DNA from: Pelagomonas calceolata
Taxonomy: Eukaryota; Sar; Pelagophyceae; Pelagomonadales; Pelagomonadaceae
NCBI GenBank assembly: GCA_918797485.1
Contig: CAKKNE010000002.1
Coordinates: 3,562,501-3,626,500 of the forward strand
Direction: 5' to 3'
DNA: 64,000 bases
The notes below the pieces were generated by a model. It saw only the letters and a list, made by a program, of their open reading frames with translations. It had not been told where the DNA came from and searched no databases. Made by a program: the position numbers and the translations under genes. Below are positions 11,150 to 24,277 of the stretch, one piece after another (within the stretch, counting starts at the first letter, position 1; the number at the start of each line of letters is the position of its first letter).

Positions 11150-14100
11150 TCACTTTGTTTTGTCCGTGGATGTCATTAAAGCCCATTCACTGGTTGTGAT
11201 GTGTGCGTAGACAGGGGCCTTACCACGCCGGTAGAGTGCCAAGCCCTTCCTTCCGGAAGCCAAGCGAAGGGCTCGTGTGGTCTGTGTAGGAAAACCTGAA
11301 TACTTCGTTTCCCATTCTTCATGGTGTCTAACACCGCCCGGCATTTCCGTTTTCAGAAGTCGTGCGGTTGATTGTCTATTTGGTAGGAACATGGTTATCA
11401 CAGCAACGAAACATCGGCGACTTGTAAAACTGACTATGCTACCCTGGCGCTTTAAAACTACCGAAGCATGGCGAAGTAGCCAGTCAGCTAGATCGGCATC
11501 GCTGTTGAGATAAAGCAACCATGCAGCCCGTTGAACGCAACGGTCTCCCCGCAGCGGCATGGCTGCACATATCATGTGTCTGGTGACCATAAGTGTGCCA
11601 CAACTAGATGAAGTTGTTGAATAAACATCAAGAATGAGCTTCCTGCCCGGTTTGTTTTCAAACGGCGTTAGATTTAGATCTATCTTTTCATCAGCTTGGT
11701 CTGTTGTTAGTATATTTGTGTGTACTTTCCGGGGTTTTCTTTGATTTGGCACATACTGTAGTATACGAAGCAAGCAAAGTTCCCCAGAAAGGCTCAGTGC
11801 AGCTCGTCCGTGTTCCAAGTTGAACTTGAGATCCGCGGTTTTTCTGTCAATTCGGTAGTCGAGACGAAGGCGGCCAAGCAACCAGGTAAAGAAAGAGCTG
11901 TTTCCACAAAACTTTAGGTCACTAACCGATCTGAAGGTAGCTCCAGCTGGCGTGCCTAGAGCATCAAATTCCCTATGATGACAAAGCAGAGCAGCCGCTA
12001 AGAACCTTGGAATAGCAATTCTGGAAAACACCAGAGTTTCTTGCTTCGCAGGGGCGCTGGCTGCATGTCCTTCTTCAATTGCATGTCCTTCTTCAAGAGG
12101 CGTATGTCTCCTTGGGTCAAGCTCTGTCTCTATGTCCAATTCATTCTGGTATGCACACACGCGCCGGTACTCCGGCCTCGAATATCTCTGTTCAGCCGAT
12201 AGAATTATCTTGCGCCGCGTGGATGAGGCCGTTGACGTACCGTGCTCATCGGCTATCCTGAGTTGACTAGTTGTTGAATCGACGACTTTTAATCGTCCAT
12301 CTGGAGTCACTTCCGAAGCTAAGAGCATGTCAATTTGCTGGCTGACCTTAGTTCCCCATTGCGAGTTGTTTGAACTCCCAACTACCTCCAATAGGGTTGG
12401 CACGGTGTGCTTCATTTTGACCTTAAGCGACAATTCCGATAAAAAATATTTCCAATGGGGAATTTGGAGGAAATAAGGGGCAGGCGGATATTAATATTGA
12501 CACAGCCGCGACTCCTCTACAGAGAACTTAAATAGGGACGAAATGGTTTTCTGCTTGTGGATCCTCTGAAGCAAGAACAAGAGCACGAGCAAGTGTACAG
12601 TATGGAACCGCACATGTGGCAAAAGGTAGCGCACACTGACATGCATGCGTTAGCACGAGTCCACGCCACAAGTTCCAAAGTTGTAAATTGCCTCCTGAAA
12701 CATCCTCTTTTGCTCTCGTGCCGTCGCTCGATGATGATCCTGCCAGTACACGTAAAATTGGTCATTGTAAACTAAATCAGGCGCGGATGCGTCAATTACG
12801 TATCATTGATGTCACAGCGTCGAAGACATCCCCATGTGCTCTCTGCAGTGAAGCCTCTGCATGTACTTGGAGAGTACTTAGGCATGTTATCGTGTGAGGG
12901 TGATGACATCTCACCAACCCGCCAGACCCTTTAGTCACTCGACTTGCTCGCTCCATCCATGGTAACAAAGCCAACAAACGTCGCTCCGCCACATCACGCC
13001 ACTGATTTTTTGCTATGTTAACTTGGTCGAGGCGTGTGGCTTTAATATGATTTTGGGCCCTACAATTTGCCTTACGTGCTGCCGTTGCGTCGGCGTCTTG
13101 CGATGCCAGAGTATGTGCGATCATCAGGCCACTAGTCTTATTTGTCTCGTTTGGATCTGTTGCTACGTTTTGAATTGGACTCATCCAGAGCGCCGTCCCG
13201 TAGACGGTTTGCACTAATCCTCCGGCTGAATGTTCTCGTAGTATTGCTGTCGCGCGTACATTTACACAGGTGCATTTTAAAGAAAACTTCGAGCAAGAGG
13301 CAATGTCAGCAAAACAGATAACAACTTTCTCGGGCCACAGGACGCTATCGCCTCTGGCCTCTTTGAGAACAACCTTACGCAATGGCGTTCCAATTGGGGC
13401 CTGAATCAGCTTTCTTATTACATCATCCTTTCTTTTTGAGAGGTGAAGAAGCCGTGGCAAGAGCGGAGTATCTGAATCGGCACTAAAATGAAGAGTGACG
13501 AAGTTTGCACGTGTCAGTTCCATGCCTTCTGCGTTTTTCACTTGGCAGAAAGAGCGAGTTCCAGCTACAGGTGCAATTGCAGCAATGATTCCGCGTCTTT
13601 GGAGTCCAAATGCGACACTGAGGCGATTTTGCATTTTCTTGGCTGCAATAGGAACTTCACTTTTGGTCCATGTGATGCAGCATGTGACATGTCTGGCGGC
13701 GTCATTCACTGCCAACGATGCTGCAACGGAAGCCAGGCTACTTAAAGTCGACGTACTTGCAGTTTGTACCGCACGTGCCAAGATTGCAGGCAGCCACCAC
13801 CTTGAAGGTTCCCAGGTTGTTTCAGGCGGGAGTAGTGCAGAATCACAACGAAGCATCTGAATGATTGTTTTTGAGACAGGCAGATAGTCAAGTGCGGATA
13901 CTCTAGTAGTCAATTGGCTACTCGAACACGGATTGTAAGCTAGAAATTGCAGTGTTGTTTCCTGGAGCAGGACAGAAACAATCCATGGTCCGCGAGCTTG
14001 TTTTTTTATTGCACCGCCCCAGGCATTCTTGGACGTAGTTATGACCTTACACAACAGGCACACTATGAACTAAAACGTGAGAAATAATGATACTCTGTCT

Positions 14101-17100
14101 GTCCCCAAACGGGATCCTTGGCCTACAGGAATGGAGACTACGCAGCGCGCAATGAGTATCGAGTGAGAAATTTGATACCAGTAGGAGCAGGACCTCTTTG
14201 GTGACATGACTTTTACACTGAGTGCTGTTTGCAATCTCGTCCGATCTGTATCATTATTATTCCATGCAATGTCGCGCCATGTATCAGATGGTAGCGTCAA
14301 GTGACATCTGCTGCTTTCTCCAAGCACAATGCATAGGCGTGGTAGTGCAACCGTGACTGCTACTCTCGCCAACCACCTCATGTGCTTGATATGCCGAATT
14401 TGCAAACCATGCCAGCGCCTAAGTCCAATGATTTTGCTCACAATGAACGCACTTTTTTTACTGAATCTACCGACTGTGCTCTTGGTTATGTTAATTCTAG
14501 CCTGCGCCAGTTTATTTGCGAGACACGTCCTGGCTTGATCGCGAGCACAGGCACCCCTCGCATTCAGGGAGGATTTGTTTTCTGTGACCATTTGCTGATT
14601 TTCAGCTCCAACTATGCGAGAGACTACTTCCTTAAATTGTGCGCGTACTACTCTGATGGCAAAGTCTCCATGATCGTCAAGACTTATCTGTACAGTGTGG
14701 GTCTCAAACGGCACAGGCGCAAGTTGAGGCAACACTGGTTTCCGTAGCCACGGGGATGAGTGTTCAATATGAGCGTGACTATTGTCGCAGGGTAACGGGG
14801 TCAAGGCGAGTGATTTATAGGATTCTATCGAACTGGTCTTAGCATCGATTGCTATGAGAGTTTCATGTGCATCGCGGATCATCCTCGACGTGGTTGTTGG
14901 ATGCATTATAGAATCCTCTCTATTTATCCACCTCTCGAATCTTGCTAGCGCCTTGTTTGCCAACCAAGCGCTGCGCTTGCGTCGTGAGCGGCAGAATCCA
15001 GGAGGTCTTCTATGGGCTGAGTCTTCATCTGTGATTTCAATCCGTAATTTGATAAATTCCCATAAGTCCGCGTGGTGATTTGAGCTTGGGAAACTGAGTC
15101 CAGAAGTGATGTTGTTAATTGTGCTCTGTACAATGTGTGGAGCACCGTGCTTGCTCAGATTGAGCTTCTCCTGGCCACTGATCAAGTGCCGTAGCAGTAC
15201 AATGAGCATGTGGCCCGGTATGTCAAGAAACAGTGTCTGCGAGTCTGCCAGAGCGTTTGGACTGGGAATCAGTGCAATTCGCCAATTGCCCGCACCGTCC
15301 GCAAACAGTGCAATGTGAGCAGGACAAGCGGAGACTTTTATTTCCTCTGTGAATGCAGGTCCACGAAACTTTGTCATTGTCACCTCATGAAAAATCATTC
15401 GGGGTCTTTCATGAGCCAACGGTGCACGCCACCACCACCTACGTGTGGGTCTGACGAAGTGCAAAGAATCTAGGATATCAATAGAATCTCTATCTTCTCC
15501 TGGTAACACGAGATCCAGACGCCCAGCTAGGGTGTGAATGAGCTTTGAGGGGTAAGTACAAACAGTGACCGCATAGAGCAGCTGTGCAAGCAGAATGAAC
15601 TCTGCTTCCGCCACGAGGCCTCGTACAATTGCCGGAAGTGTAACATTTAGGGAATAATGGCACGCTGCCACAGAGTCATAGCTCTCAAAGCGCAAATCGC
15701 CCCATGCATCGTAGACAATAATATTCAAACTGCGATTTGCTACACGACAAGTCCCTCGAAAGACCTGAGAAGTACTTCTTACAGCTAAATTCAGAATCAA
15801 ACACGGGATCAAGAACAAGCACACCACGTTGGAAGGAGCGTTTTGCAACCAAGGCATCTAACCACCAACGTCCACAAGGTTGTGCAAACTCAACGATACG
15901 AGCCCATTCCTTTCCCTCCAAAACGACGCGAAAATCGTCGCTCGAGTCTTCAACGTTTCCTAAACTGCCACCATGATATAGTTGTCGCAAAAGTAAATCA
16001 CGTCGGCGTGCATACCAAACTTTCCCCACGCAGGGCAGACCTGTGAATGCATCAAAATGCAGCTGGGAACAGAGTATACTCGAAACTTGTTGGGCAGTTT
16101 TAAGTCTCGCTATTGCATTTTTTGTGAGCGTGCTATTCTTAAACGCAGTAGAGGGCGTTACCTCGCCAAATTCGCAATATAGTCTCATCAGACTAGGCAT
16201 CTCTGTTCCGATGATGCTTTGAAGCTCTGAAGGTCTAATCAAAACCTCGAAACGCTGAAGAGAGCGAGAGGGACTTTCGCCAACAAGCAGAAGAGTGCTT
16301 GAGTTTGGGTCTTGTGTCAGCACGATGATAAATCGGTTAGCAGTAGATTGCGCAGTGCTGATGTGGCCAGCTGCGAATAAATTGGACGATATGTTCGAAG
16401 AGACTGGCCCTGGGTGAGGCATCCTCACAAGTTTTACACATCGATCTACAGTATTCCAAATGCATTCCGGTTTTCGCCACCTTAGGTTCCAGCGGGCACG
16501 CCAGAGGCCTACAGCGGCAACTCCTCGGAGCGTCAAGCGACTAAGTAGTAATTTCACGGTAAAGGTGTTTCGCATACTCGCACACACAGCTGCAGCGTGC
16601 ATCTCCTCGCAAAGCAATGCAGCACGCTCATGAACCTCCCTGGCACGCTCCATCTGAGTTTTTTGCACAGTTTCTTCAACCAAATGTAATGCAATTTCTG
16701 CACGAGATGCGCACATGATTAGTCGTTTGGTGGCTTGGTCTCTTTGCAATATCTCTTCTTGCACTCTAGTGACTCTTTTTATGCGCAAGGCCTTCCATTC
16801 AGAGCCATTTTCAAATAGATCCTGGGATTGGCGCCAATCACTCGACACAGCATCAATTGCATCGAATGCTATGGTTTCGGTAGAAGACCAGGCTAAAGCA
16901 TTTCTAGAGTCCGCAATAGCTTCCAAATACAACATCTTGTTCAAAAACCTACCCGCATGCGATAATATGTGCACAAACTAGTCAAGACACCGCCTGCTTG
17001 GGGTGGAGCTCAATAGGTACCGCCGCATTACCACCTCCTCGTGGGCCATTGCGAACTTCTCAAATCGCAGTCTTGCTACTTTGTGACGATCAGCAGCTGC

Positions 17101-20100
17101 AGTAGCATCAATCACTGATTTGATCCACGAATGTTTATGTATACGTTCGTGCGCTGCTGCAGTATGTAGTTTCTCTCTAAAGCAGGACATGTCATTATTC
17201 ACAAGGCCCTGATGAGGAAAAAATGAGTTGCTGGTTTCATCAAGCATGATTTGTGTACACATCTTGGATTTGAGATTCGCGGTTGCACTGGAAGGGGGTA
17301 TGAGTCTCCCTGCCTGTGCACGATTGAACTGTGCCAAGAGGTCCGATCTATCTACCTCCTTGGCATTAGTCTCCTGGTTTCGGGGGTTGAAACTCGTTAT
17401 GAGCAATCTGTCCTGAGGAAATGTCCACAGTCGGCATTGCCTGACCTGCTCCACCGAATCATGACCGGCCCCTTTGCCTGAAGAACCATGCCCAAAGATC
17501 GGCACAGCGCATTTAATGAATGGATGATGATGATACCATGTGTGCCTAGGCTGCGTTCGGATGCGCTGAGGCTTTAGATTGTAGACTAGAAGAAAGTAGT
17601 GACATCCATTCAAAATTCTAATTGAAATATGTGCCGGTTTTATGAGTTTACGTGCCAGACACGGCGTTGCAGTTTCCAGCAGGACTTTAACAAAAGTTTT
17701 GGCAACTCCTAGATACATTTCACGCTGTTGACATTGTTTTGTGAGGGATAAGTTGATTTCTAATTTGCGTTTCTCAAATAGATATCGACTATGGATGCCT
17801 CTTGCATAACGTTGCAGGACTTTGGTGCAGTCTTCTGCGCTACCGTGGCATTCCAGGAGCATTCTAGCCCGATCTGCATCGAGAGTAATCCTGCCAGCCC
17901 CTCGCGTTGTGGACACTTGATTTAGTAATGTAGTCAAACTGTTCGGTTGGATTCGCAATAGGCCACGTGATGCTTGTTTACGCAAATTTGTAGCTATGAG
18001 CTCGCGCTCGCCTTTGCGACGCTCATTATCTTCACTCAGGCGCCTTCGCATCCAGTATGTGCGGGTTGCTTGCCCCATCATCCCTACTCCTTTCCATTTG
18101 CCCCAGTCGACACGACAGAACAAACCATTGAGGAGTGCCTTTACTGGACTTCGTGCCTGCGGCATGATCAACTTAGCCTGCAATTGTTGATATTGTGCCC
18201 ATATTTGCCGATCTGAGTGATGACTCTCCATATGTGATTTACCATCCACAAGCCTGGTTGGTAACTCATGACTCTCGTTGATGACTTTGCTAGCTCGCAG
18301 TATGCGCACCCCATCTAGCACATGCGAAGACGACCTTTGCATATCGTTGCCCTACAATTGAGCAATTTACAGGAAAGGATTAATACGACCAAAAACACGG
18401 TGTTGGAGCCTCAAAGGTACATCCTAGCTTTGTTGCACCTTTCCAGGAAATCAGAGCACCTCCAATGTGACGAGTGACAAACCCGGATGGATGCCCAAAC
18501 ATGTTTTCTGCTTCACAAATGGCAACTTTTCTATTTTGAACAATCGACAGTCCACGAGAATTTAGATGCATCATCCGCTTAAACTCAGCTGTGAGCACCA
18601 ACGGATTGTTTTTAAATGAGAAGTTTGAGCCTAGATAAAAGCAAAGGGGAGCAAACTCATCTAGCCAATCGAGATCTTTATTCATCTTGACGAGGTAATT
18701 GCGTCCTTCATAAAAGTAGGCACGTGAAAGATCTCTTTTTGGCACACATGTGCAGACAATAGCTTCCAGCTGATCCAATGGCTTGGAGCCTCTACTCTCA
18801 ATGACATGGACATGAACATCATTGCAGCAGACCCTTTCTGCAAATGCTGGAAGCTCATTGATCAACATGCGTTGTTCTATAGCAACCCTTGGCCTTGCAG
18901 CTTCGTGAGCTTGAATGGCAGCCTCGCGGCGATCATATATACCAAGAAATTTAGTAATTCGTGCGCGCTTTGGCGGTAGTGCGTCTCTCTGATATCTTCT
19001 AAACTTTGAATGGACAGCTGGAACCTCGCCCCACAGCCGATGCCCCTCAGATTCGATTGTAGCTATCCATCTGCCTTTCTGATGTACACCGAGAGCGTCG
19101 CAGTTTCTTAGGCCACAATGCTTACTCCACAAGGCTATACTTTCCGCACATTCAACTCCGGCCACACGTAGCTGGTCAAGAAGGACTAACATGGACGCGA
19201 GCAGACCCCGTGTGCTACCGTGAAATTCCAGATAGGATTTCTTGGTTTCAAATGCAACCGTGTGGAGGTTTTCTAGTAGGGCTTCGCGTCGAAGGATGCA
19301 ACGAAGAACCTTTAGGTCCAAAGTCTGCCTACATTGCCCGCGCCTTTCGACCCACCGGTCTCGTTCTGTCTGGGAAACATAGTAGTGGCGTCGTCTACAC
19401 TTCGTCAAACGCCTAGGACATGTTAGCAGCACCCAGTCTAGACACAAAGGTGGGACATTACCTGCACTCACAAATGCCATATTACGATCGATTTCAGATC
19501 CGAGGGTCGCCAGTTTAGAATATTCACGCAAGCCAATTAGGTTATTTGCAGGGTGTCGACTTTGAGGTTTGACGACTGCTGAAATAGCTCCTGTTGCCTG
19601 GCATGTAATTTTTGATACGCCAGTGGCATTAAGCTCCAAAAGATGCTTTCCTACATCCCCATCGATGCGACTACCCTCTGACTTACTGAACTGATTGCCC
19701 GACCCAACCTGGAATCCTGCTGTCAGCGCACCAAGGCCTCTGGCAAAAATTGAAAACTTGGCGTCCCCTTTAGGCACTGCCATGAATATTGAGATGTTAT
19801 TTTCGTTAGTAAAATAGGGGACTTCGTCCGAATAACCTGCAAACCTGTACTTTCCATTGACAGCACGAGTCCTAGAACCACTTACAGTGTACTCTGTAAG
19901 CGCCGCGTCAGCTTTTGCATTCGACGGCAATGTTACATCCCTCTGGGCAAGACAGAAACCTTGCTTCTTAAGAGCACCACCACCGAGATCTATCCAATGC
20001 TCCTCGTGCAGCGACTTGCCAGTGACAAATGCCCCATGATAGCACACCCCCCCTATGCTTGTCGTGATATCATCTTAAGATCCTTATCTTTCACACACTG

Positions 20101-20897
20101 AGTAGCAGACCCAAGGCGTGGTTTCGTGTTGTGACAACTGGTACCCCAATAATCCAAACTCGATTGAGATTGGTTTTATTCAACTCTTTACTGCTCATTT
20201 CATCTTCCTCTCCATCATGATGCCAAATAAGGTCTTTCATCTCGGACCTGGCATGAATCACCGCACCACAAGTTGACTGTTTGGCCTGACATAACGTATT
20301 GACCAGACTGTACCTATGCATTTGATCAGTAAATACGGCTACAAGTTGCAAAGTACTACCTCTCGGCAACTTCTCTGCGAAGTCCAATCTGTACTTGCAA
20401 AGCTGCCATCTGCCCCTGACGTCTTGGCGATACCACACTATCAACATTAAAGGCTTTTTCAGTGGCCTTGGTTTCTGCACAGGAGGGCATGCTCTGAGCT
20501 AGTGATAAAGCTTCTGTGTATATGCGCCGTTCTCGATCCCATTCGCGCAGCCGTCTCCAAGAATAGTCTTTCAAAATAATTTCAGTGGGATTGTAATACT
20601 CAACCTATGCCAAACATGCTTGAGATTCTAATCGGGATGGGCTCATACGAGCACCTCCGAGGTGGCATCGTTTATTATTGTTTTAACTTCAGAAAGCTTT
20701 TGCTTGTACGCCCTCGACCGGCTTTCTCCGTTTTGCAATTGGCGGGTGTTACTCCTGGATTCCAAATTCCAGGCAATGATAGAGGCTCTTTCCCTGACAC
20801 CTCGGTGCCGATGCAAAAAGCCACTTTCAGCAGTGCTCACTTCCGAGGCCAGATGGCGTCGGTGTGTTCGACGCTGTCCGCACAAATCTCGAAGCAT
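11150..20897 (-). CDS. Giant multidomain protein, unknown function
   Basis: Six long minus-strand frames (20,480-20,091, 20,047-18,380, 18,342-16,978, 16,974-15,685, 15,857-14,070, 14,063-12,792, with 12,433-11,150 last) join through very short introns of about 42-60 bp. They appear to form one protein of roughly 3,000 residues. I do not recognise it. The proposed start is ATG 20,897, leading a helical charged segment. Near 19,870-19,800 is an NGKYRFAG..VPYFTNE unit of a kind seen repeatedly in large protist proteins. Near 15,730 is a paired NIIVYDAWGDLRFESYD motif. Cys/Trp-rich blocks such as GRWWLDALVAKR follow. No membrane segments. The joins at 20.4 and 12.8-12.4 kb are unresolved, so it could be two genes. 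Its promoter shares the TACC-N3-GGTA motif of the cilium genes here, which suggests, but does not show, a flagellar role. Confidence 0.6.
16936..16977 (-). other. 42-bp intron in the giant gene (approximate)
   Basis: GTGTCT donor and GGGTAG acceptor join ..TPSRR to FLNKMLYLEA in a single frame. Similar 43-48-bp joins fit near 15,800 (GTAAGA donor) and 14,060-14,100 (GTATCA donor). They are the main evidence that the adjacent frames are one gene. Confidence 0.5.
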
Positions 20898-20915
20898 GTC
20901 ATACCGGCGTATTAT

Positions 20916-20949
20916 TACCGTAGGTACCGTACCGTAGGTAGATACGGTA
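20916..20949 (-). promoter_or_regulatory. Two TACCGTAGGTA motifs before the giant gene
   Basis: TACCGTAGGTA at 20,916-20,926 and 20,930-20,940, plus TACGGTA at 20,943-20,949, lie 19-52 bp upstream of the proposed ATG (20,897, minus). The motif is identical to the one before IFT172 and was seen nowhere else in the window. Confidence 0.5.
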
Positions 20950-20989
20950 CAAGGATAAGCCACAATAACCGCAGTTAGCCCCACTGGCG

Positions 20990-21425
20990 CTTCAACTCAT
21001 ACTAACTATACCCCGGTGGGGAGGCCCCGGTGGGAGCATGGCGTCCAACGGACTAAACTTGAATGATCTGGTAGTAGTAGCCTGCCCGGGCCTATCATGA
21101 TGCCAGCCTCGGAGCCTGAGTCACGGTGACCGTGACTCGGCGGAGCCCGGGCCTGCCACTCAGGCTGGCAGTGAGACTCGGAGTCACGGGGGCTAGTAAA
21201 CTTGAACTTATCATGATAGTCTCGGCCAGACCGCCGCCGGCGTGACTCAGTCTCAGAGTGGTCCGAGTCGTTATAGAGGAATAAAAGTGACCGTGACTCA
21301 AGATGGAAACTTGAACTTGAAGTGACTCGGAAATCATGATCGAAGACGGAGGCCCGGGAGGCAAAGCTCCACATCACGCCGCTTGCCTCGCAGCTTATGG
21401 CATCATGATGGAGCCCTTCCTAAGC
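20990..21425. repeat. GTCACGGTGACC-rich intergenic repeat
   Basis: A region dense in short palindromes: GTCACGGTGACCGTGACTC near 21,120, GTGACCGTGACTC near 21,288, several ATCATGAT boxes and AACTTGAA. The same vocabulary recurs near 24,050-24,110, 26,855-26,870 and 33,490-33,600. No coding sense. Confidence 0.5.
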
Positions 21426-21429
21426 AGCC

Positions 21430-21850
21430 TCGGAAGTCGGATATTCCCTAGCAGCCCTATAGAGATATGGAACGATAGGAGATAATTAGTGGATAATTAG
21501 AGGCCGATTTATCCCGTCCGTTGGAGAGATTGGTTTTCGGGCGGGTTTTATCTCGACCTCATACCAGATCTCATACCGCGTCGCAGCAGATTTTTCAGCG
21601 CGAGGCTGCCCGCATGCACCAAACTTTGCACGCAACCCATTATTTTAGCATACGGAAGCTGCGCCTCAGCAAAAGTTTGCCGCCATCGGTCGGCGTGTGG
21701 CTGCCGCCAGTGTACGCTCAATTGCGCCAAAACCTGCCAACGTCGACTATTGCGCTCGACCCCCCTATAAATTTCGAAGTCTCCAAGGAGCCTTAAGCGT
21801 CGCAGGCTAATTCATTCTAATTAGAGCTAAGAGAAGGTAAGGAAGAATGT
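21430..21850 (+). repeat. Dispersed repeat R6, copy 1
   Basis: It shares about 400 bp with 53,490-53,880 and with the two ends of 53,950-55,050. Shared stretches include CAGCCCTATAGAGATATGGA, GCGCGAGGCTGCCCGCATG, CCCATTATTTTAGCATACGG and GCGCCTCAGCAAAA. It lacks obvious terminal inverted repeats and codes for nothing convincing. Confidence 0.7.
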
Positions 21851-21922
21851 TACTCCCGGGCCAACGAATTAACCGGCTAGGGGGAAGCCCTTCCCAGGCC
21901 CACGCCTTGAAGCATGTGCTTA

Positions 21923-22712
21923 TTATATATCCACAAGCCCCAGACTAGGGAATCGGGGCGGGGCCTCTGGACTAATTGGCAGGCACATGCGCACGCAAGA
22001 GAGAGGACCGACTGACCCATCCAGGGAGATGAAACTTGCCTCTGCCAGCTTTTGTTGTATGGTAGAATGCTGCTGTGGAACAAGTAAAACTAATCCATGT
22101 AAGGTCAATTTTAAACGAGAAGCACAACACAAAACATCATGCGCCACATGCTGAAGGCATTTCCTAGCCACGCCTCGATAGCGATAAGCATGCAAGGTGC
22201 AGACTCGATCAATGATGGCAGCATTATCATTCACCCGCCAGCGCGCATAACACGCGGGAGCATCTCCATAGGACCCCAAGACGTGTCGTGATTCGCCGTC
22301 AAATTCATCAAATTCGAGCTCTGCTGATACACCCAGTTCGTCAACGTAAGCACGTCGGCGAAGAATCCGGGAAATATCGATGTTATTTCGGTAATGAGGT
22401 TCTTCCATTGTGTTATCAAAAAAGGTAAAGTGCAAGTTTATGTCAGCTGGCTTACGCAAGGTACCATCAATTTCCCGCATTGAGCTTAAAATAAAGAGAA
22501 CTTTGACGGTGCTATTATGCAGGGGTCCGAGCTTCTTTTCACAAATTTTGCGAGCGCGCTACGAAAGCCATTTGAAAAAAATAGATCTGACTTCATACCT
22601 GGAGTTGCTTCAGTGCCTCCGCATGCCGACCCTGATGGTGAAGTTCGTTGGCACGATCGACAAACGCCTCTACTCCGCGTTTAGCCAATTCCACCTCCTT
22701 GGTCTCTGCCAT
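21923..22712 (-). CDS. GNAT-family N-acetyltransferase-like protein
   Basis: Exon 1 (22,712-22,599) encodes a short helical, TPR-like start (AFVDRANELHHQGRHAEALK). A 67-bp GT-AG intron (22,598-22,532) leads into exon 2, which reads down to a stop near 21,923. Exon 2 contains an acetyl-CoA transferase signature: RRRAYVDELGVSAELEFDEFD, then ARWRVNDNAAIIDRVCTL and HAYRYRGVARKCLQHV. This mirrors the YjcF-type GNAT pattern (VRR.VFVEEQGVP.E.E.D; R.RG.G..L). The family transfers acetyl groups to small molecules or proteins; the substrate is not predictable. The last 70 residues do not align clearly with the usual GNAT end, so a further intron or a lineage-specific tail is possible. The start ATG is chosen because it opens the only frame that splices cleanly. 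Confidence 0.65.
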
Positions 22713-22739
22713 GTCAAGTTGAAGTCTACCTTCAGGAGC

Positions 22740-23490
22740 TGTTCATCGCGTCCCGCGTCCCGCGTCCAGCTGGCCAGGCGGGTATAGTCGAGGGGTTCCC
22801 GCGTCCAAGAGCTCTGGGGGCGCGCGAAGGAAACTCTGGTCAAAAACCGGAATATTTATCCTTAGCGGACTCCTGAGCTGCGCGGCGAGCTTCTTCGCCA
22901 AATCGGGAAACTGACTCCGCAGTGGCGTCCTCGGGAGTAAGCGGGAACGCTCGTTTCGCATCGAGGTCGAAGTGGCGCGTCGGGCGGCGTGCGGCACGCG
23001 TCGCGCACGTTTTCGGAACAAGCGAAACCGCAGCGGCACATGCTGCACATGGGTGCGGAAGCGATGCTAGGAGCCGACAGAGTCGCCAAGATCACCGGAA
23101 ACGGTCCGCGCACGGCGAAACACCTGCCGCGCATACGTCGCGGCGGGCGGTGCTCCGACCCAAGTCATCTCTGTCGGTCGCTCACACGGCGCGTATAGAT
23201 GTGCTCGTAAAGCCGCAAGTGGTGGCGTTGCGTACACGCGGACTCATTTTCACTCGTACCTACTAGCGGAACTAGCTCGGTGCGCGACGCGAGCGGCGTC
23301 TCTGCGGATATCGTGGCGGCTAGCCGAGTTTGCGACCCAAAGGCCGGACCTCAACAAAAAAAACCGGAGCGAAAGGCGCTTTTGCGCGCGCACGGGCGAT
23401 TTCGTCGAAACTTGGTCCGGTCGATAAAGCTATGGGAGCTGGGGTACCTAGTACCCATTTTTTTACGAGCAGGAGACAATCTAGGAGACT
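22740..23490. repeat. Dispersed repeat R1, copy 2 (inverted, without the insert)
   Basis: This is the reverse-complement counterpart of 2,690-3,400. On the minus strand it encodes HFDLDAKRAF.LTPEDATAES and a Cys-rich CRCGFACSEN peptide; on the plus strand RVAKITGNGPRTAKHL. The insert seen at 3041-3143 is absent, giving an empty-site comparison. Class unknown. Confidence 0.7.
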
Positions 23491-23498
23491 ACAGGAGA

Positions 23499-23911
23499 CT
23501 ATTTTACGGGCCAGGAGACGGGTTTCAAAATAATCCCGGCTTCCCGCGGATGAATTTTCAATTCGGTCAGTGTGCCTACAAACTGTGATGATGAATTAAG
23601 CGAATTTGATGCCTCTGCTTCAGATACTTCAGTATTACTGTCTGCTAACAGGAGTGTCAACAGACCCATAACACTAAATGCTGCTGCATCTGGAGTGCTA
23701 CCCTCATTTGATATTATTTTCCATGCGCTTTCAGACGGTTCGATATTCGTGGGTGTTTCAAGTTTATCATCTGTCAAGTTATGCACAGAGCCTGCATCAT
23801 CGTCTGATGACTCATCGTCTGACGACCCAGACAGGTTTGGCAGGGAATTAGTCGAGAAGACTGATTCATCATCCGATTCATCCGATTCGACATATGTAGC
23901 ATGTGCCTATC
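23499..23911 (-). pseudogene. Acidic coding fragment, partial
   Basis: An uninterrupted minus-strand frame starts after a GATAG acceptor-like site. It encodes a Ser/Asp/Glu-rich stretch (VESDESDDES, then SSDDESSDDD) followed by DAAAFSVMGLLTLLLAD. The last residues run into repeat R1. Base composition and codon use look like the host genes, but no upstream exon or family is recognisable. It is either a truncated gene end or a surviving exon. Confidence 0.35.
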
Positions 23912-23976
23912 GCTCTCTTGGGTGATTTCTCTTTGGGTGATTTTGTTTTCTTTTTCTTTTGTTCTCTAGGCATTCA

Positions 23977-24170
23977 CTGTAAAACACTCTACGTCAATAG
24001 GCGAGACCTTGTGGGCCCATAACCTAGCAAGAGTATCATGATGTTGCAGCGTCACGGTCACCGTCAGTGACGGTTATGTCACGGCCCGGGTAACTTGAAA
24101 GTAGCAGGGTCACGGTCCTAGCTCACCAGCCGAGGGCTGGGCCAACCTAACTACGAGAGTGTTTTATAGC
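23977..24170. mobile_element. Possible small inverted-repeat element
   Basis: CTGTAAAACACTCT at the left (from 23,977) and its near complement AGAGTGTTTTATAG at the right (ending about 24,169) bracket 190 bp rich in GTCACGGTCACC palindromes. One mismatch in 14. No flanking duplication is seen. Confidence 0.35.
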
Positions 24171-24277
24171 AAATTGTTGTTACACCGTAGCGTCAAAGAC
24201 ACTCGCTGTGTATAGACTCAAACTTAGAGAGTGGGAGATACATATCTAGGGTAAGAAGGGCTAGTAGGTTTCTCTCT

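Noticed and set aside
11150-20897. VPS13 or another known giant lipid-transfer or dynein-type protein
   Set aside because: No chorein motif, WD/VAB region or AAA Walker motifs are visible. Large size alone does not support the name.
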